NCBI RefSeq assembly: GCF_013280595.1
Contig: NZ_JAAATY010000022.1
Coordinates: forward strand, 62,001 to 126,000
Reading direction: 5' to 3'
Source: Kibdelosporangium persicum
GTDB lineage: Bacteria > Actinomycetota > Actinomycetes > Mycobacteriales > Pseudonocardiaceae
Length of the DNA: 64,000 bases
How positions within the stretch are numbered: position 1 is the first letter of the stretch; each line of letters opens with the position of its first letter. Made by a program: the position numbers and the translations under genes. The notes under the pieces were generated by a model, which worked only from the letters and a program-made list of their open reading frames with translations, was not told the origin of the DNA and made no database searches. Positions 50,129 through 58,334 of the stretch are shown one piece after another.

Positions 50129-51304
50129 TTACCCGGCGGACGAATCCGGCAAACTAGGGCGGATACGCACGGCCTCGATCCACGCAGGTGGCTCGGGCGG
50201 AGTGTCGCCGACGAGCCCGGCGATCACGCGACACGAAGGGGTCTCCTCCGGCCACGGTGTGTGGCCGTCGGTGAGCACGATGACCACCTGTGGCCGGTCC
50301 GGCGCGGTCAGCGCGGCCTGGATGCCCACCCGCATGTCGGTGCCGCCACCGCCAGCCAGTTCGATGTCGGCGGTTCTGGTCACGCGTGCGACGGTGTGCA
50401 CGTCGGCGTCACAAGCGAGCACCGTGACTCGGTCACCCCGGATGCCCACCTCCCGCAGGACGCCCGTGACCTCGGACAACGCCGTGGCCAACTCGGCCTC
50501 GCCCATGGATCCGGACGTGTCGATGACGATCGCGACTCTGGGCAACGGACGGCGCAGGCTCGGCAGCACCACACCGGGCATCGCCTTTGCTCTGCGTGAC
50601 GGACGCCGATACGTGTAGTCCATCGCGCCGCTGGCCCACACGACCGCTTCGCGCACCGCCCCGGCGAGCACGACCCGCCAGTCGACCACCGGTTCCAGCA
50701 GCTGGCCGGCCCATCGCTGCCAGCCTCTCGGGAGGGTGCCGCCGGCCTTGTGGTGCGCCCGCATGGCCTCGGCCGTCTGCCGCCGGATCGCATCCGCCTC
50801 GACGGGGCTGACGGCAGGACCTTCCTGGGTCTCCCACGGCGCGGCGTGTCCGTGCGCACCGGAACCGCAGTCGTGGTCCCCCTTCGTCGGCGGGATGTGC
50901 GGCAGGTACTCCTCGAAGAGCCGGCCGGCCGACCGGCCGAAGTCGCCGGGGACGACCCGGAACGCCGGCAAGGGGACGCCGTCGGTGATCAGGTCGTCGT
51001 TGATCTCGCAGTCCTGGGCGACGTTGACCCGGTGGTGGTCGCGGGTCGGCACCCGGCTCGCTCGTCCGTGGTGATCACGCAACAGGTGGGCGACCTCGTG
51101 CATCCACACCCCGGCCAGTTGCTCGACCGGCGTGCGCGCCACGAAGGCAGGCGAGACGTAACACCGCCAGTTCTTGTCCACACCCATGGTCGGCACGTTT
51201 TCACTGACCACAATGGACAGTGCGTACATCGCCGTGGCCAGATACGGGCGGTCACTCGCCGCCCGGTACCGCGCTGCCAGCAGTTTGGTGCGGTCGAGTT
51301 CCAT
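50129..51304 (-). CDS. VWA-like protein with N-terminal metallopeptidase-like domain (DUF2201)
   Basis: The 391-residue protein has an N-terminal peptidase-like domain with VWMHEVAHLLRDHHGR (HExxH near residue 68), then QDCEINDDLI, as in DUF2201_N. The C-terminal ~150 residues are a VWA-like domain with the metal-site motif IVIDTSGSMGEAEL (DxSxS) and VVIVLTDGHTPWP. Such proteins work with MoxR AAA ATPases. Its ATG 51304 overlaps the moxR stop (TAATG), which supports a complex. Confidence 0.88.
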   Translation of the reverse strand: MELDRTKLLAARYRAASDRPYLATAMYALSIVVSENVPTMGVDKNWRCYVSPAFVARTPVEQLAGVWMHEVAHLLRDHHGRASRVPTRDHHRVNVAQDCEINDDLITDGVPLPAFRVVPGDFGRSAGRLFEEYLPHIPPTKGDHDCGSGAHGHAAPWETQEGPAVSPVEADAIRRQTAEAMRAHHKAGGTLPRGWQRWAGQLLEPVVDWRVVLAGAVREAVVWASGAMDYTYRRPSRRAKAMPGVVLPSLRRPLPRVAIVIDTSGSMGEAELATALSEVTGVLREVGIRGDRVTVLACDADVHTVARVTRTADIELAGGGGTDMRVGIQAALTAPDRPQVVIVLTDGHTPWPEETPSCRVIAGLVGDTPPEPPAWIEAVRIRPSLPDSSAG

Positions 51305-52473
51305 TACAGCGCACCGGACATGTCGAGCAGGTCAAGGAACGCCTCGATCCCGCTGGGCACCGGCCATTCCGGCTTACGCATCACGGCCAGATCGGTGGCC
51401 GCCCTCGCCGCCACGTCCGGCACACCCGCGTCGACCGCCTTGGCCAGGACCGTCCAGCCCGCCTCCCACCGCTGTTGCGTGAGCCTGCCCTGCACGGCCG
51501 CCACGACCGCGGTCAGGAACGCCAACTGCCGGTCGCCACGATCCGGCAAGGCGAACCTGGCCGGGTCGGCCAGCACGTGGTCCGGATCGGGCAGGTCGAG
51601 TTCTTCCATGTACGCCAGGAACTCCATGCCGGCCGCCTGGCCGACCGCGCCGACCAACGCGGTCGCCAGCGGTTCACGCTCGGCGCCGCAGGCGTAGCCC
51701 ACAGCAAGGAGTCTGAGCGCCATCTCCCATGTCCTGGGCGACGGCCATGCCCGCCCACGTGCCTCGGCATCCGACGGAAGGTGGTGCACGAGACCCGGTC
51801 GTGCGGTCAGGAAACCGGAGACCGTGCCACGTGCTTTCGCGACGGCGTTGGCCGTCCTGCTCCGCTCGACGACAGGGACTGACAGCGCGGGCCACGTGCC
51901 CGCCATGCCGCGCGCGACGACGCGAGCGTCGAACGTCCAGTCCAGGTGCACGAAACGGTTGGCCAGTGGCGGGCTCAGGTGCCACCCGTCCGCCGCGCTG
52001 GACGGCGGATTGGCCGCCGCGACGACGCGGACCGTCTCCGGCAGCCGCAGACTGCCGACCTGGCGCTCCAGCACCACTCTGAGCAACGCTGCCTGAACGG
52101 CAGGCGGCGCCGAGGAAAGCTCGTCGAAGAACACCAGGCCTTTGCCTGCCTTGACCAGCCGCACGGCCCAGTCCGGCGGCGCCATCGTGACGCCTTCGTG
52201 CGCCGGGTCAGCGCCGACCACAGGCAGTCCGGCGAAGTCGGACGGCTCGTGCACACTGGCGATCACCGTTTCCAGCGACACACCGAGGCCGTCCGCGAGC
52301 TGCCGCATGCCCGCGGACTTGCCGATGCCCGGCTCACCCCACAGCAACACGGGCAGGTTCGCCGAGACGGCCAACGCCAGGGCCTGGAGCTGGCCGCTGA
52401 CACCGGCTTCGGTCCGTGTCGCCCGGAGCATCCCGGTCAGCTCGTCGGCGGCGTCAAACCCAGTGGTGCTCAT
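51304..52473 (-). CDS. MoxR-type AAA+ ATPase
   Basis: The 389-residue protein has Walker A GEPGIGKSAG near residue 46, Walker B KGLVFFDEL near residue 110, and the sensor-1/arginine region VRVVAAANPP and LSPPLANRFVHLDW. This is the MoxR branch of helix-2-insert AAA+ ATPases, which remodel or insert cofactors into VWA-domain clients. It lies between the ankyrin gene (4-bp gap) and the VWA gene (overlap). Confidence 0.9.
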   Translation of the reverse strand: MSTTGFDAADELTGMLRATRTEAGVSGQLQALALAVSANLPVLLWGEPGIGKSAGMRQLADGLGVSLETVIASVHEPSDFAGLPVVGADPAHEGVTMAPPDWAVRLVKAGKGLVFFDELSSAPPAVQAALLRVVLERQVGSLRLPETVRVVAAANPPSSAADGWHLSPPLANRFVHLDWTFDARVVARGMAGTWPALSVPVVERSRTANAVAKARGTVSGFLTARPGLVHHLPSDAEARGRAWPSPRTWEMALRLLAVGYACGAEREPLATALVGAVGQAAGMEFLAYMEELDLPDPDHVLADPARFALPDRGDRQLAFLTAVVAAVQGRLTQQRWEAGWTVLAKAVDAGVPDVAARAATDLAVMRKPEWPVPSGIEAFLDLLDMSGAL

Positions 52474-52477
52474 CGGT

Positions 52478-54103
52478 TCATCGTTCCCTACCGACCCGCG
52501 GATACCGCGAGACCAACTCCGTCATGAGGAAGTCCAGGTCGTATCGGCACATGAGGGTGATCAGGCGCCGGAGACCGAGGTTGGCGCGGTTCACCACGTC
52601 GATCCGGGCGCCGGCGTCGACGAGAGCCCTGACCACGTCGGCTGATCCGTACTCGTAGATGGCCACGAACAACGGCGTGCGGTGCTCGTGGTCGTAGGCA
52701 TCCAGGTCAAGACCAACGTCGAGCAGGCGCGACAGCAACAGCTCGTGGTCAAGCAGGTGGACGTAGTGCAGCAGTGTGCGTTTCCCACTGTCGCGGACTC
52801 GTGGGTCGATTCCCGCGTCCAGCAACTCGATCACGCCCGCGGTGTCACCATGCCGGGCACGGCCGAAAATCTCCTTGCGCAGCATGTGTAGGTGCTTCGG
52901 CAGTTGCTTGCCCTCCGCCCACGCCGTGCGGGCACGGAAACACCCGGACGCGGTCCCGCCCAGCGCTTGCAGCGCCTGCTCACGCCGGTGCTCCTGCTCG
53001 GTGTGCGGACCGCTGAGAACGCCGTCACGTGGCGCGATCAGATGCCACACACCCTGGCACCGCACTCTGACCAGCGGCACCGTGTACCGAGGCACAGGCT
53101 CCGGCTCCGGCATCGCCGGGAACAAGGAGGTGCGGACCAACGGATGCAGCTCGCCGGGCGTCATCCGGCCGGTCCGCAGCAGGTCCAGGTCAGGCAGCAG
53201 GTGAGCGATCACGTGCGGCAGCAGCGGCTGCCAAGCGGATGCCGCATGAACGTTCACCGCGAAGACGGGCACGTCCGCACGGAGGTCCACCGACATGCTG
53301 GAGTAGTAGGTCATGGGGTGCCTGAACTGGCTGTGCCCGGTTCGCTCCGCGAGCCCGCGTGTTTCATCGGCGAACCTGGACCACACGAAGGGCCACGTCC
53401 TGAGAACGTCATAGGTCCAGTTCGGCCTGCCGTCCGAGAACGTCGGCCGCGTACGCACCTCGAAACCCGCCTCCGCGAACGCCTCCTCAAGGTCGCCGCG
53501 TTCCTGCAGGACCGTCAGCCATTCCGTACGCGCCGCGGGATCACCTGTACCCGGATCGGCCGTCGGCAATTCGGCGAGCTCGCCGTCCGCGGTGAAGAAC
53601 GGCGCCCGGTCTGTTCCACCGCCGCACCGCATCCGCAGCTCGTGCGCCTGAGTCGCGTCCCAGAGGTACCGGCTGGTGACCCAGCTCTGCAGGTGCGCGA
53701 CGTTCTCCACAGAACCGACCGCGAGCCGCAACCGCTGCGGCGCCCGCGCCGACGAAGGCGTCTGAAGGTACAGCTCCGGCCCGTCCGGATAACTCGCGAG
53801 CACGATATTGCGTTCGGCCACAATGGTGTCCGGGCCGGACGCGTACCTCGGCATATGCCAGCGAGCCAGATCAGGCGCCAGCACAAGCAGGTCCTCCAGC
53901 ACCTGGCCCGCCACCTCGGCACCGTACTTGACCGTCACCTCGTCCAGGTCGAACGTGACGCCGACGTTGGCGGCCGCGCACGCACCCCGCCAGTCTCCCG
54001 CAACCCGCCGCTCAGTCGCCTGCCGGATCATCGAGACAGGCACCGCGAACCGGCGAACCCGCCCCCAGTTGCCCATCGCCACCGGGCCAAGCGACGCCTT
54101 CAT
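52478..54103 (-). CDS. Ankyrin-repeat protein of the MoxR-VWA operon
   Basis: ATG 54103 follows GGGGAGTGGAG. The 541-residue protein has a large unassigned N-terminal region (MGNWGRVRRFAVPVSMIRQA, GVTFDLDEVTVKYG, APDLARWHMPRYASG), a middle part with a Pro-rich linker (PAMPEPEPVPRYTVPLVRV), and three C-terminal ankyrin-like repeats (HGDTAGVIELLDAGIDPRV, HELLLSRLLDVGLDLDAYD, SADVVRALVDAGARIDVVN). It resembles the 'variable' partner placed before MoxR-VWA cores. It may be the recognition or scaffold protein of the unit. The N-terminal half is not recognised. Confidence 0.7.
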   Translation of the reverse strand: MKASLGPVAMGNWGRVRRFAVPVSMIRQATERRVAGDWRGACAAANVGVTFDLDEVTVKYGAEVAGQVLEDLLVLAPDLARWHMPRYASGPDTIVAERNIVLASYPDGPELYLQTPSSARAPQRLRLAVGSVENVAHLQSWVTSRYLWDATQAHELRMRCGGGTDRAPFFTADGELAELPTADPGTGDPAARTEWLTVLQERGDLEEAFAEAGFEVRTRPTFSDGRPNWTYDVLRTWPFVWSRFADETRGLAERTGHSQFRHPMTYYSSMSVDLRADVPVFAVNVHAASAWQPLLPHVIAHLLPDLDLLRTGRMTPGELHPLVRTSLFPAMPEPEPVPRYTVPLVRVRCQGVWHLIAPRDGVLSGPHTEQEHRREQALQALGGTASGCFRARTAWAEGKQLPKHLHMLRKEIFGRARHGDTAGVIELLDAGIDPRVRDSGKRTLLHYVHLLDHELLLSRLLDVGLDLDAYDHEHRTPLFVAIYEYGSADVVRALVDAGARIDVVNRANLGLRRLITLMCRYDLDFLMTELVSRYPRVGRER

Positions 54104-54124
54104 CTCCACTCCCCGATCAGTAAG

Positions 54125-54176
54125 CCCCTCGTGAGTGTTTATCAGGGTTAGAACACGGATAAACACTCACGAGGGG
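54125..54176. repeat. Palindromic repeat, copy 3
   Basis: Two 19-bp arms (C plus CCCTCGTGAGTGTTTATC) around AGGGTTAGAACACG. It ends 21 nt upstream of the ankyrin gene start (54103), nearly the same distance as copy 1 from its downstream gene. The sequence is the exact reverse complement of copy 4 over 50 bp. The remnant peptidase ends a few bases to its right. Confidence 0.9.
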
Positions 54177-54189
54177 GGCTGGTGATCAG

Positions 54190-54488
54190 TGGGGGCAGTG
54201 GACGTCATGTGGTGGTCGCTGACCTGTGACAAGGAACGTGGTCCCAACTGGTCCCCGCACACGTTGCCCAGTTGCAGGTACACGCCGTGCCCGCCGGTTC
54301 CGACCGTGGTCATCCTCGCGCGATTCCCCAGCAGCTGGCCGGAGCGCTGCGGCCGGTGCCTCGCGGGTCGAATCCGATGATGTCGTAGCGATCCTTCACC
54401 TGTTGCGGCAGTCGAGTGCCGTGTCCGCCATCGCGGCCGCCGTCGTGAACAGCGCCGCGACGGCGATGAGAACCGCCGGTTTTCGCAT
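54190..54488 (-). pseudogene. Decayed S33 (tripeptidyl-aminopeptidase-type) alpha/beta hydrolase
   Basis: A reading from ATG 54488 gives a secretion-type start, MRKPAVLIAVAALFTTAAAM, ending at a stop (54396-54398). In a shifted frame right after comes RYDIIGFDPRGTGRSAPASC (~54325-54390), a hallmark of secreted actinobacterial tripeptidyl aminopeptidases. In a third frame GHGVYLQLGNVCGDQLG (~54225-54295) matches the C-terminal domain of the same family. So N-terminal, early catalytic-domain and C-terminal pieces of one gene remain in ~300 bp, instead of ~1,500 bp; most of the gene, including the catalytic Ser, has been deleted. Confidence 0.72.
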
Positions 54489-54558
54489 GCGCCCAGGCTG
54501 GCCTTCCGGCCTGTTCCTGGCCATCAGGCCAGCCGGACGATCACCGGTGAGGACAGCC

Positions 54559-55191
54559 CTACGGTTTGCGGGCCATGTAAAAGCCCTGCGGTTGCTTTTC
54601 GTTGGTGTCCGCCGCCCGGTGCAGCCGCGCGACTTCGACAAAACCGGCTTCCTCGGCAAGAGACGCCACCCGTTCCAGCGGCATCCAGTACACGTCCAGG
54701 GAAATGTCGTGACCGTACCCGTGGGACAAATGCCTGCGCTCGTCACCCACCTTGAACGCCAGCAGCAACTGCCCGCCGGGCTCCAGCACCCGGAAGAACT
54801 CGGCGAACACGCCCGGCAGCTGCTCGGGCGGCAGGTGGATGATCGAGTACCAGGCGACCACGCCGCCGAGCGAGCCGTCCGGCACGTCCAGCGCGGTCAT
54901 CGACCCCGTCTCGAACCGGAGCCCGGGATGCGAGCGCCGGGCCTGCTCGAGCATCCCGGGCGAGAGGTCGATGCCGAACACGTCCAGTCCCAGTCCGGCG
55001 AGGTGCCCGGTCACGATGCCGGTGCCGCAGCCGATGTCGGCGATCTTGCCGTGCACACGTTCCGAGAACGCGGCCAGCATCGCCCGGTCGAAGGGCAGCC
55101 GCTCGAACACCTCGCCCACCAGCGTGGCGTAGTTGGCGGCGGCGATGTCGTACGAATTCCGGATTTCAGCGAGGTACGCGGGTTCGGTCAC
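54559..55191 (-). CDS. Class I SAM methyltransferase
   Basis: GTG 55191 gives a 210-residue protein. SAM motif I is IADIGCGTGIVTGHLA, motif II VFGIDLSPGMLEQAR, motif III PDGSLGGVVAWYSIIHL, and GGQLLLAFK closes the fold. It is a Methyltransf_11/25-type small-molecule methyltransferase, frequent in actinobacteria. A second methyltransferase lies upstream, with an empty 122-bp gap (55192-55313). The acceptor is not known. Confidence 0.82.
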   Translation of the reverse strand: MTEPAYLAEIRNSYDIAAANYATLVGEVFERLPFDRAMLAAFSERVHGKIADIGCGTGIVTGHLAGLGLDVFGIDLSPGMLEQARRSHPGLRFETGSMTALDVPDGSLGGVVAWYSIIHLPPEQLPGVFAEFFRVLEPGGQLLLAFKVGDERRHLSHGYGHDISLDVYWMPLERVASLAEEAGFVEVARLHRAADTNEKQPQGFYMARKP

Positions 55192-55313
55192 GAAGCCAGA
55201 CCCTAGTCCGGGGCAGGCTCGGGCCGTGGCCGGATGTGGATGTGGATGTCGGCGCCGGCCCGATGTGCCACCGTGGGTGACTCGACCGGGACGGACCGTG
55301 TTCCCGGCCCGCA

Positions 55314-56099
55314 TCAACCCCGGCAGAGAATCTCACCGTGCAGAAGGCTGAACCAGCCGTCAGGGGCGGCCGCCCATTCCCGCCAGCCTTCGGAGATCCG
55401 CTCGAGATCGGCGCGCGTGGCGTAGCCGTGGCCCACGGCTTGGTCGGCGATCGCGGTCTTCAGGATGCGGTCCGCCCACATTCCGCCCCACCACGAGCGT
55501 TCTTCCGGCGAGGCATAACACCACACCGACGCACTGGCGGTCACTTCGGTGAATCCGGCCTGCCGGGCCCAGGAGAACAACCGGCGGCCCGCGTCGGGCT
55601 CACCGCCGTTGCGCCGCGCGACTTTCCGGTACAGGGCCATCCAGTCGTCCAGCGCGGGTACCTCGGGATACCAGGCGAACGCCCGGTAGTCGGAATCCCT
55701 CGCCGCCACAACGCCTTTGCTCACCCGGCGCATTTCCCGCAGCGCACCGATCGGGTCATGAAGGTGTTGCAGGACTTGGTGCGCGTGCACTACATCGAAC
55801 GTACTGTCGTCGTACGGCAACGCATGCACGTCCGCGACCTCGAACCGGACGTTGTCCTGCCGCACGAAGTCCTGCGCCAGAGCCAGCGCCTCGGCCACGG
55901 GTTCGATCGCCGTCACCTGCGCCACCAGACCGGCGAAGCCGGCGGTGATCGTGCCGGGACCGCAACCGACGTCCAAAAGCGACATCTCAGGAGTCAGGTG
56001 CGGCACCAGGTATGCCGCGGAGTTCGCCACTGTCCGGTTGCGGTGCGACCGGAGAACGGCCTCATGGTGTCCATGGGTATAGGTCGGCACATTCACCAC
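55314..56099 (-). CDS. Class I SAM methyltransferase (UbiE-like)
   Basis: Start GTG 56099 (GGAGG 10 nt upstream; GTG 56096 equally possible). The 261-residue protein has LLDVGCGPGTITAGFA, VTAIEPVAEAL, LPYDDSTFDVVHAHQVLQHLHDP, and the RRVSKGVVAARDSDY strand. The remainder adds a helical acceptor domain (RRLFSWARQAGFTEV, AWGGM-like WWGGMWADRI). It acts on a small molecule. The 55-bp gap to the MITE-like element holds its ribosome site. Confidence 0.83.
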   Translation of the reverse strand: MVNVPTYTHGHHEAVLRSHRNRTVANSAAYLVPHLTPEMSLLDVGCGPGTITAGFAGLVAQVTAIEPVAEALALAQDFVRQDNVRFEVADVHALPYDDSTFDVVHAHQVLQHLHDPIGALREMRRVSKGVVAARDSDYRAFAWYPEVPALDDWMALYRKVARRNGGEPDAGRRLFSWARQAGFTEVTASASVWCYASPEERSWWGGMWADRILKTAIADQAVGHGYATRADLERISEGWREWAAAPDGWFSLLHGEILCRG

Positions 56100-56154
56100 G
56101 ATAACTCCGCCTCCTACATTTTGGGAGAAATATCCCGCAATATGGACACGGCGA

Positions 56155-56322
56155 CTAGGTCGTGTTTTGAATGTCCCGGTCGATGAGAGTCGAGATCGAG
56201 GCGGTTCCTGGCGTCGCCGCGGGATCGCCGCGAATACTGGTTGTCTTTGGGCGGTCCCGCGGTGGCGTCAGGGGCCGCATCCGGCCCGGCTATCGCGATC
56301 GGGCATTTGAAACACGGCCTAG
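56155..56322. mobile_element. MITE-like element, copy B
   Basis: A 168-bp element with ends CTAGGTCGTGTTTTGAATGT and (complement) CTAGGCCGTGTTTCAAATGC. From ~56180 on it is practically identical to copy A (38931), and lacks the ~25-bp internal stretch near the left end. It lies between a methyltransferase promoter and the chitinase gene, touching no coding region. The adjacent segment 56323-56491 (169 bp) contains only the chitinase leader and no further signals that I can support. Confidence 0.75.
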
Positions 56323-56491
56323 CTCGCCCTGCCGCCCCTCAAGCCACAGCCGCCGAGTGCCATGACGGCCCGGATCCACCGATCCTCCCCGAGACCGGGC
56401 CAGGCGCCGGTTTGGTCTAGACAACTCGCCGATCCGGTCCACACAATGTGAGTCCGGTGGCACCCTGCCTCGCCACCTGATGGAGGCCGCA

Positions 56492-58273
56492 ATGTCGCGA
56501 TCCAGCCCGCGGAGGTTGTCCGCGCTGTTCACCGCGTTCGCTCTGACCGTCACGGCCCTGGTGGCCGGCGCCGCGCCGGCCGGTGCGGCCAATCTGCTGA
56601 ACAACCCGGGCTTCGAGGCCGGGTCCACGTCAGGCTGGACATGCCAAAGTGGCGCCGTCGTCGCCAGCCCGGTCCGCACAGGCAGTTACGCGCTCGCGTC
56701 GACCGCGACCGGGCAGGACATCGGCAAGTGCTCGCAGACGGTTTCAGTCGTGCCCAACACGACCTACGCCGTCTCGGCGTGGGTCCGCGGCAACCCCGTG
56801 TACCTCGGGATCACCGGCGGCCCGTCGACCTGGACCGCGGCGACCGGCTACGCCGAGCTGAAGCTGAGCTTCACCACGGGCGCGAACCAGACGTCAGCCG
56901 AGCTGTACCTGCACGGCTGGTACGGCGCCGGAACGTACAACGCCGACGACATCAGCCTGGACGGCCCGGGCGGCGGGCAACCGGGAGCTCCTGGTACGCC
57001 AGGGAATCCGAGCGTCGGCGCGGTCACGAACTCCTCCATCGCCTTGTCGTGGGGTGCCGCTGCGGGCACAGTGACGGGCTACCGCGTGTACGAAGGCAAC
57101 ACCGTCCGCGCGACCGTCACAGGCACGTCGACCACGATCACGGGGTTGGCGGCGTGCTCGACGCACAGCTACTCGGTGGCGGCGTACAACTCCGCAGGTG
57201 AATCGGCCAAGACTTCCCAGGTCTCCGGCACCACCACCGGCTGCACGTCCGTCGGCCTGCCGAAGCACGCGCTGATCGGCTACCTGCACGCGAGCTTCGC
57301 CAACGGCTCCGGCTACGTGCGGATGGCCGACGTGCCGGACACGTGGGACATCATCAACCTCGCGTTCGGCGAGCCGACCTCGGTCACGTCCGGTGACATC
57401 CGGTTCCGGCAGTGTCCCGCCGCCGAATGCCCGAACGTCGAACCGGAGGCCGACTTCATCGCCGCGATCAAGGCCAAGCAGGCCAAGGGCAAGAAGGTGC
57501 TGATCTCGATCGGTGGCGCGAACGGCCAGGTCCAGCTGACCACGACCGGCGCGCGGGACGCGTTCGTCAGCTCGGTCAGCGCGATCATCGACAAGTACGG
57601 CCTGGACGGGCTGGACATCGACTTCGAGGGCCACTCGCTGTACCTGAACGCGGGCGACACCGACTTCCGCAACCCGACCACGCCGGTGATCGTCAACCTG
57701 ATCCAGGCACTGCGGACGCTGAAGAACAAGTACGGCTCGCGGTTCGTGCTGACGATGGCGCCGGAGACGTTCTTCGTGCAGGTCGGTTACCAGTTCTACG
57801 GCGGCGCGGGCGGTGGCGACAACCGCACCGGCTCGTACCTGCCGGTGATCCACGCGATGCGGGACGCGTTGACCGTGCTGCACGTCCAGGACTACAACTC
57901 CGGTCCGGTGATGGGCCTGGACAACCAGTACCACAACATGGGCGGCGCGGACTTCCACATCGCGATGACCGACATGATCAAGGCGGGGTTCAAGGTCGCG
58001 AACACCGGGCACACGTTCCCCGGCCTGCGGGAGGACCAGATCGCGTTCGGCCTGCCCGCCGCGGTCAGCGCCGGAAACGGCTACACCGCACCGGCCCAGG
58101 TGCATGCTGCGGTGAACTGCCTGGCCCGTAACCAGAACTGCGGCGGCTACACCCTGCGGGGCGGTGCCTCGCCTGCGTTCCGCGGACTGATGACGTGGTC
58201 GATCAACTGGGACCGTTACTACAACTGGGAGTTCCAGAACAACCACGAGCCCTTCCTCAACGCCCTCCCCTAG
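56492..58273 (+). CDS. Secreted GH18 chitinase with CBM and FnIII domains
   Basis: ATG 56492 follows GGAGGCCGCA. The 593-residue protein has a Sec signal (LSALFTAFALTVTALVAGAAP, cut near AGA|AN). A carbohydrate-binding beta-sandwich (~35-165: NLLNNPGFEAGSTSGWTC, YAVSAWVRGN) is followed by a fibronectin type III domain (~172-255) and the GH18 TIM barrel (~260-593) with the catalytic DGLDIDFEG near residue 371 (Glu as acid). The final barrel strand is RGLMTWSINWD. It cuts chitin outside the cell. The layout is that of Streptomyces-type family 18 chitinases. Confidence 0.93.
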   Translation: MSRSSPRRLSALFTAFALTVTALVAGAAPAGAANLLNNPGFEAGSTSGWTCQSGAVVASPVRTGSYALASTATGQDIGKCSQTVSVVPNTTYAVSAWVRGNPVYLGITGGPSTWTAATGYAELKLSFTTGANQTSAELYLHGWYGAGTYNADDISLDGPGGGQPGAPGTPGNPSVGAVTNSSIALSWGAAAGTVTGYRVYEGNTVRATVTGTSTTITGLAACSTHSYSVAAYNSAGESAKTSQVSGTTTGCTSVGLPKHALIGYLHASFANGSGYVRMADVPDTWDIINLAFGEPTSVTSGDIRFRQCPAAECPNVEPEADFIAAIKAKQAKGKKVLISIGGANGQVQLTTTGARDAFVSSVSAIIDKYGLDGLDIDFEGHSLYLNAGDTDFRNPTTPVIVNLIQALRTLKNKYGSRFVLTMAPETFFVQVGYQFYGGAGGGDNRTGSYLPVIHAMRDALTVLHVQDYNSGPVMGLDNQYHNMGGADFHIAMTDMIKAGFKVANTGHTFPGLREDQIAFGLPAAVSAGNGYTAPAQVHAAVNCLARNQNCGGYTLRGGASPAFRGLMTWSINWDRYYNWEFQNNHEPFLNALP

Positions 58274-58281
58274 CGCCCACC

Positions 58282-58331
58282 CCCTCGTGAGTGTTTATCC
58301 GTGTTCTAACCCTGATAAACACTCACGAGGG
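58282..58331. repeat. Palindromic repeat, copy 4
   Basis: The exact reverse complement of copy 3. It sits between the convergent chitinase (stop 8 bp to the left) and GH79-like (stop 3 bp to the right) genes, directly followed by TTTT on the plus strand. This is the most terminator-like placement of the four and could serve both genes. Confidence 0.9.
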
Positions 58332-58334
58332 TTT

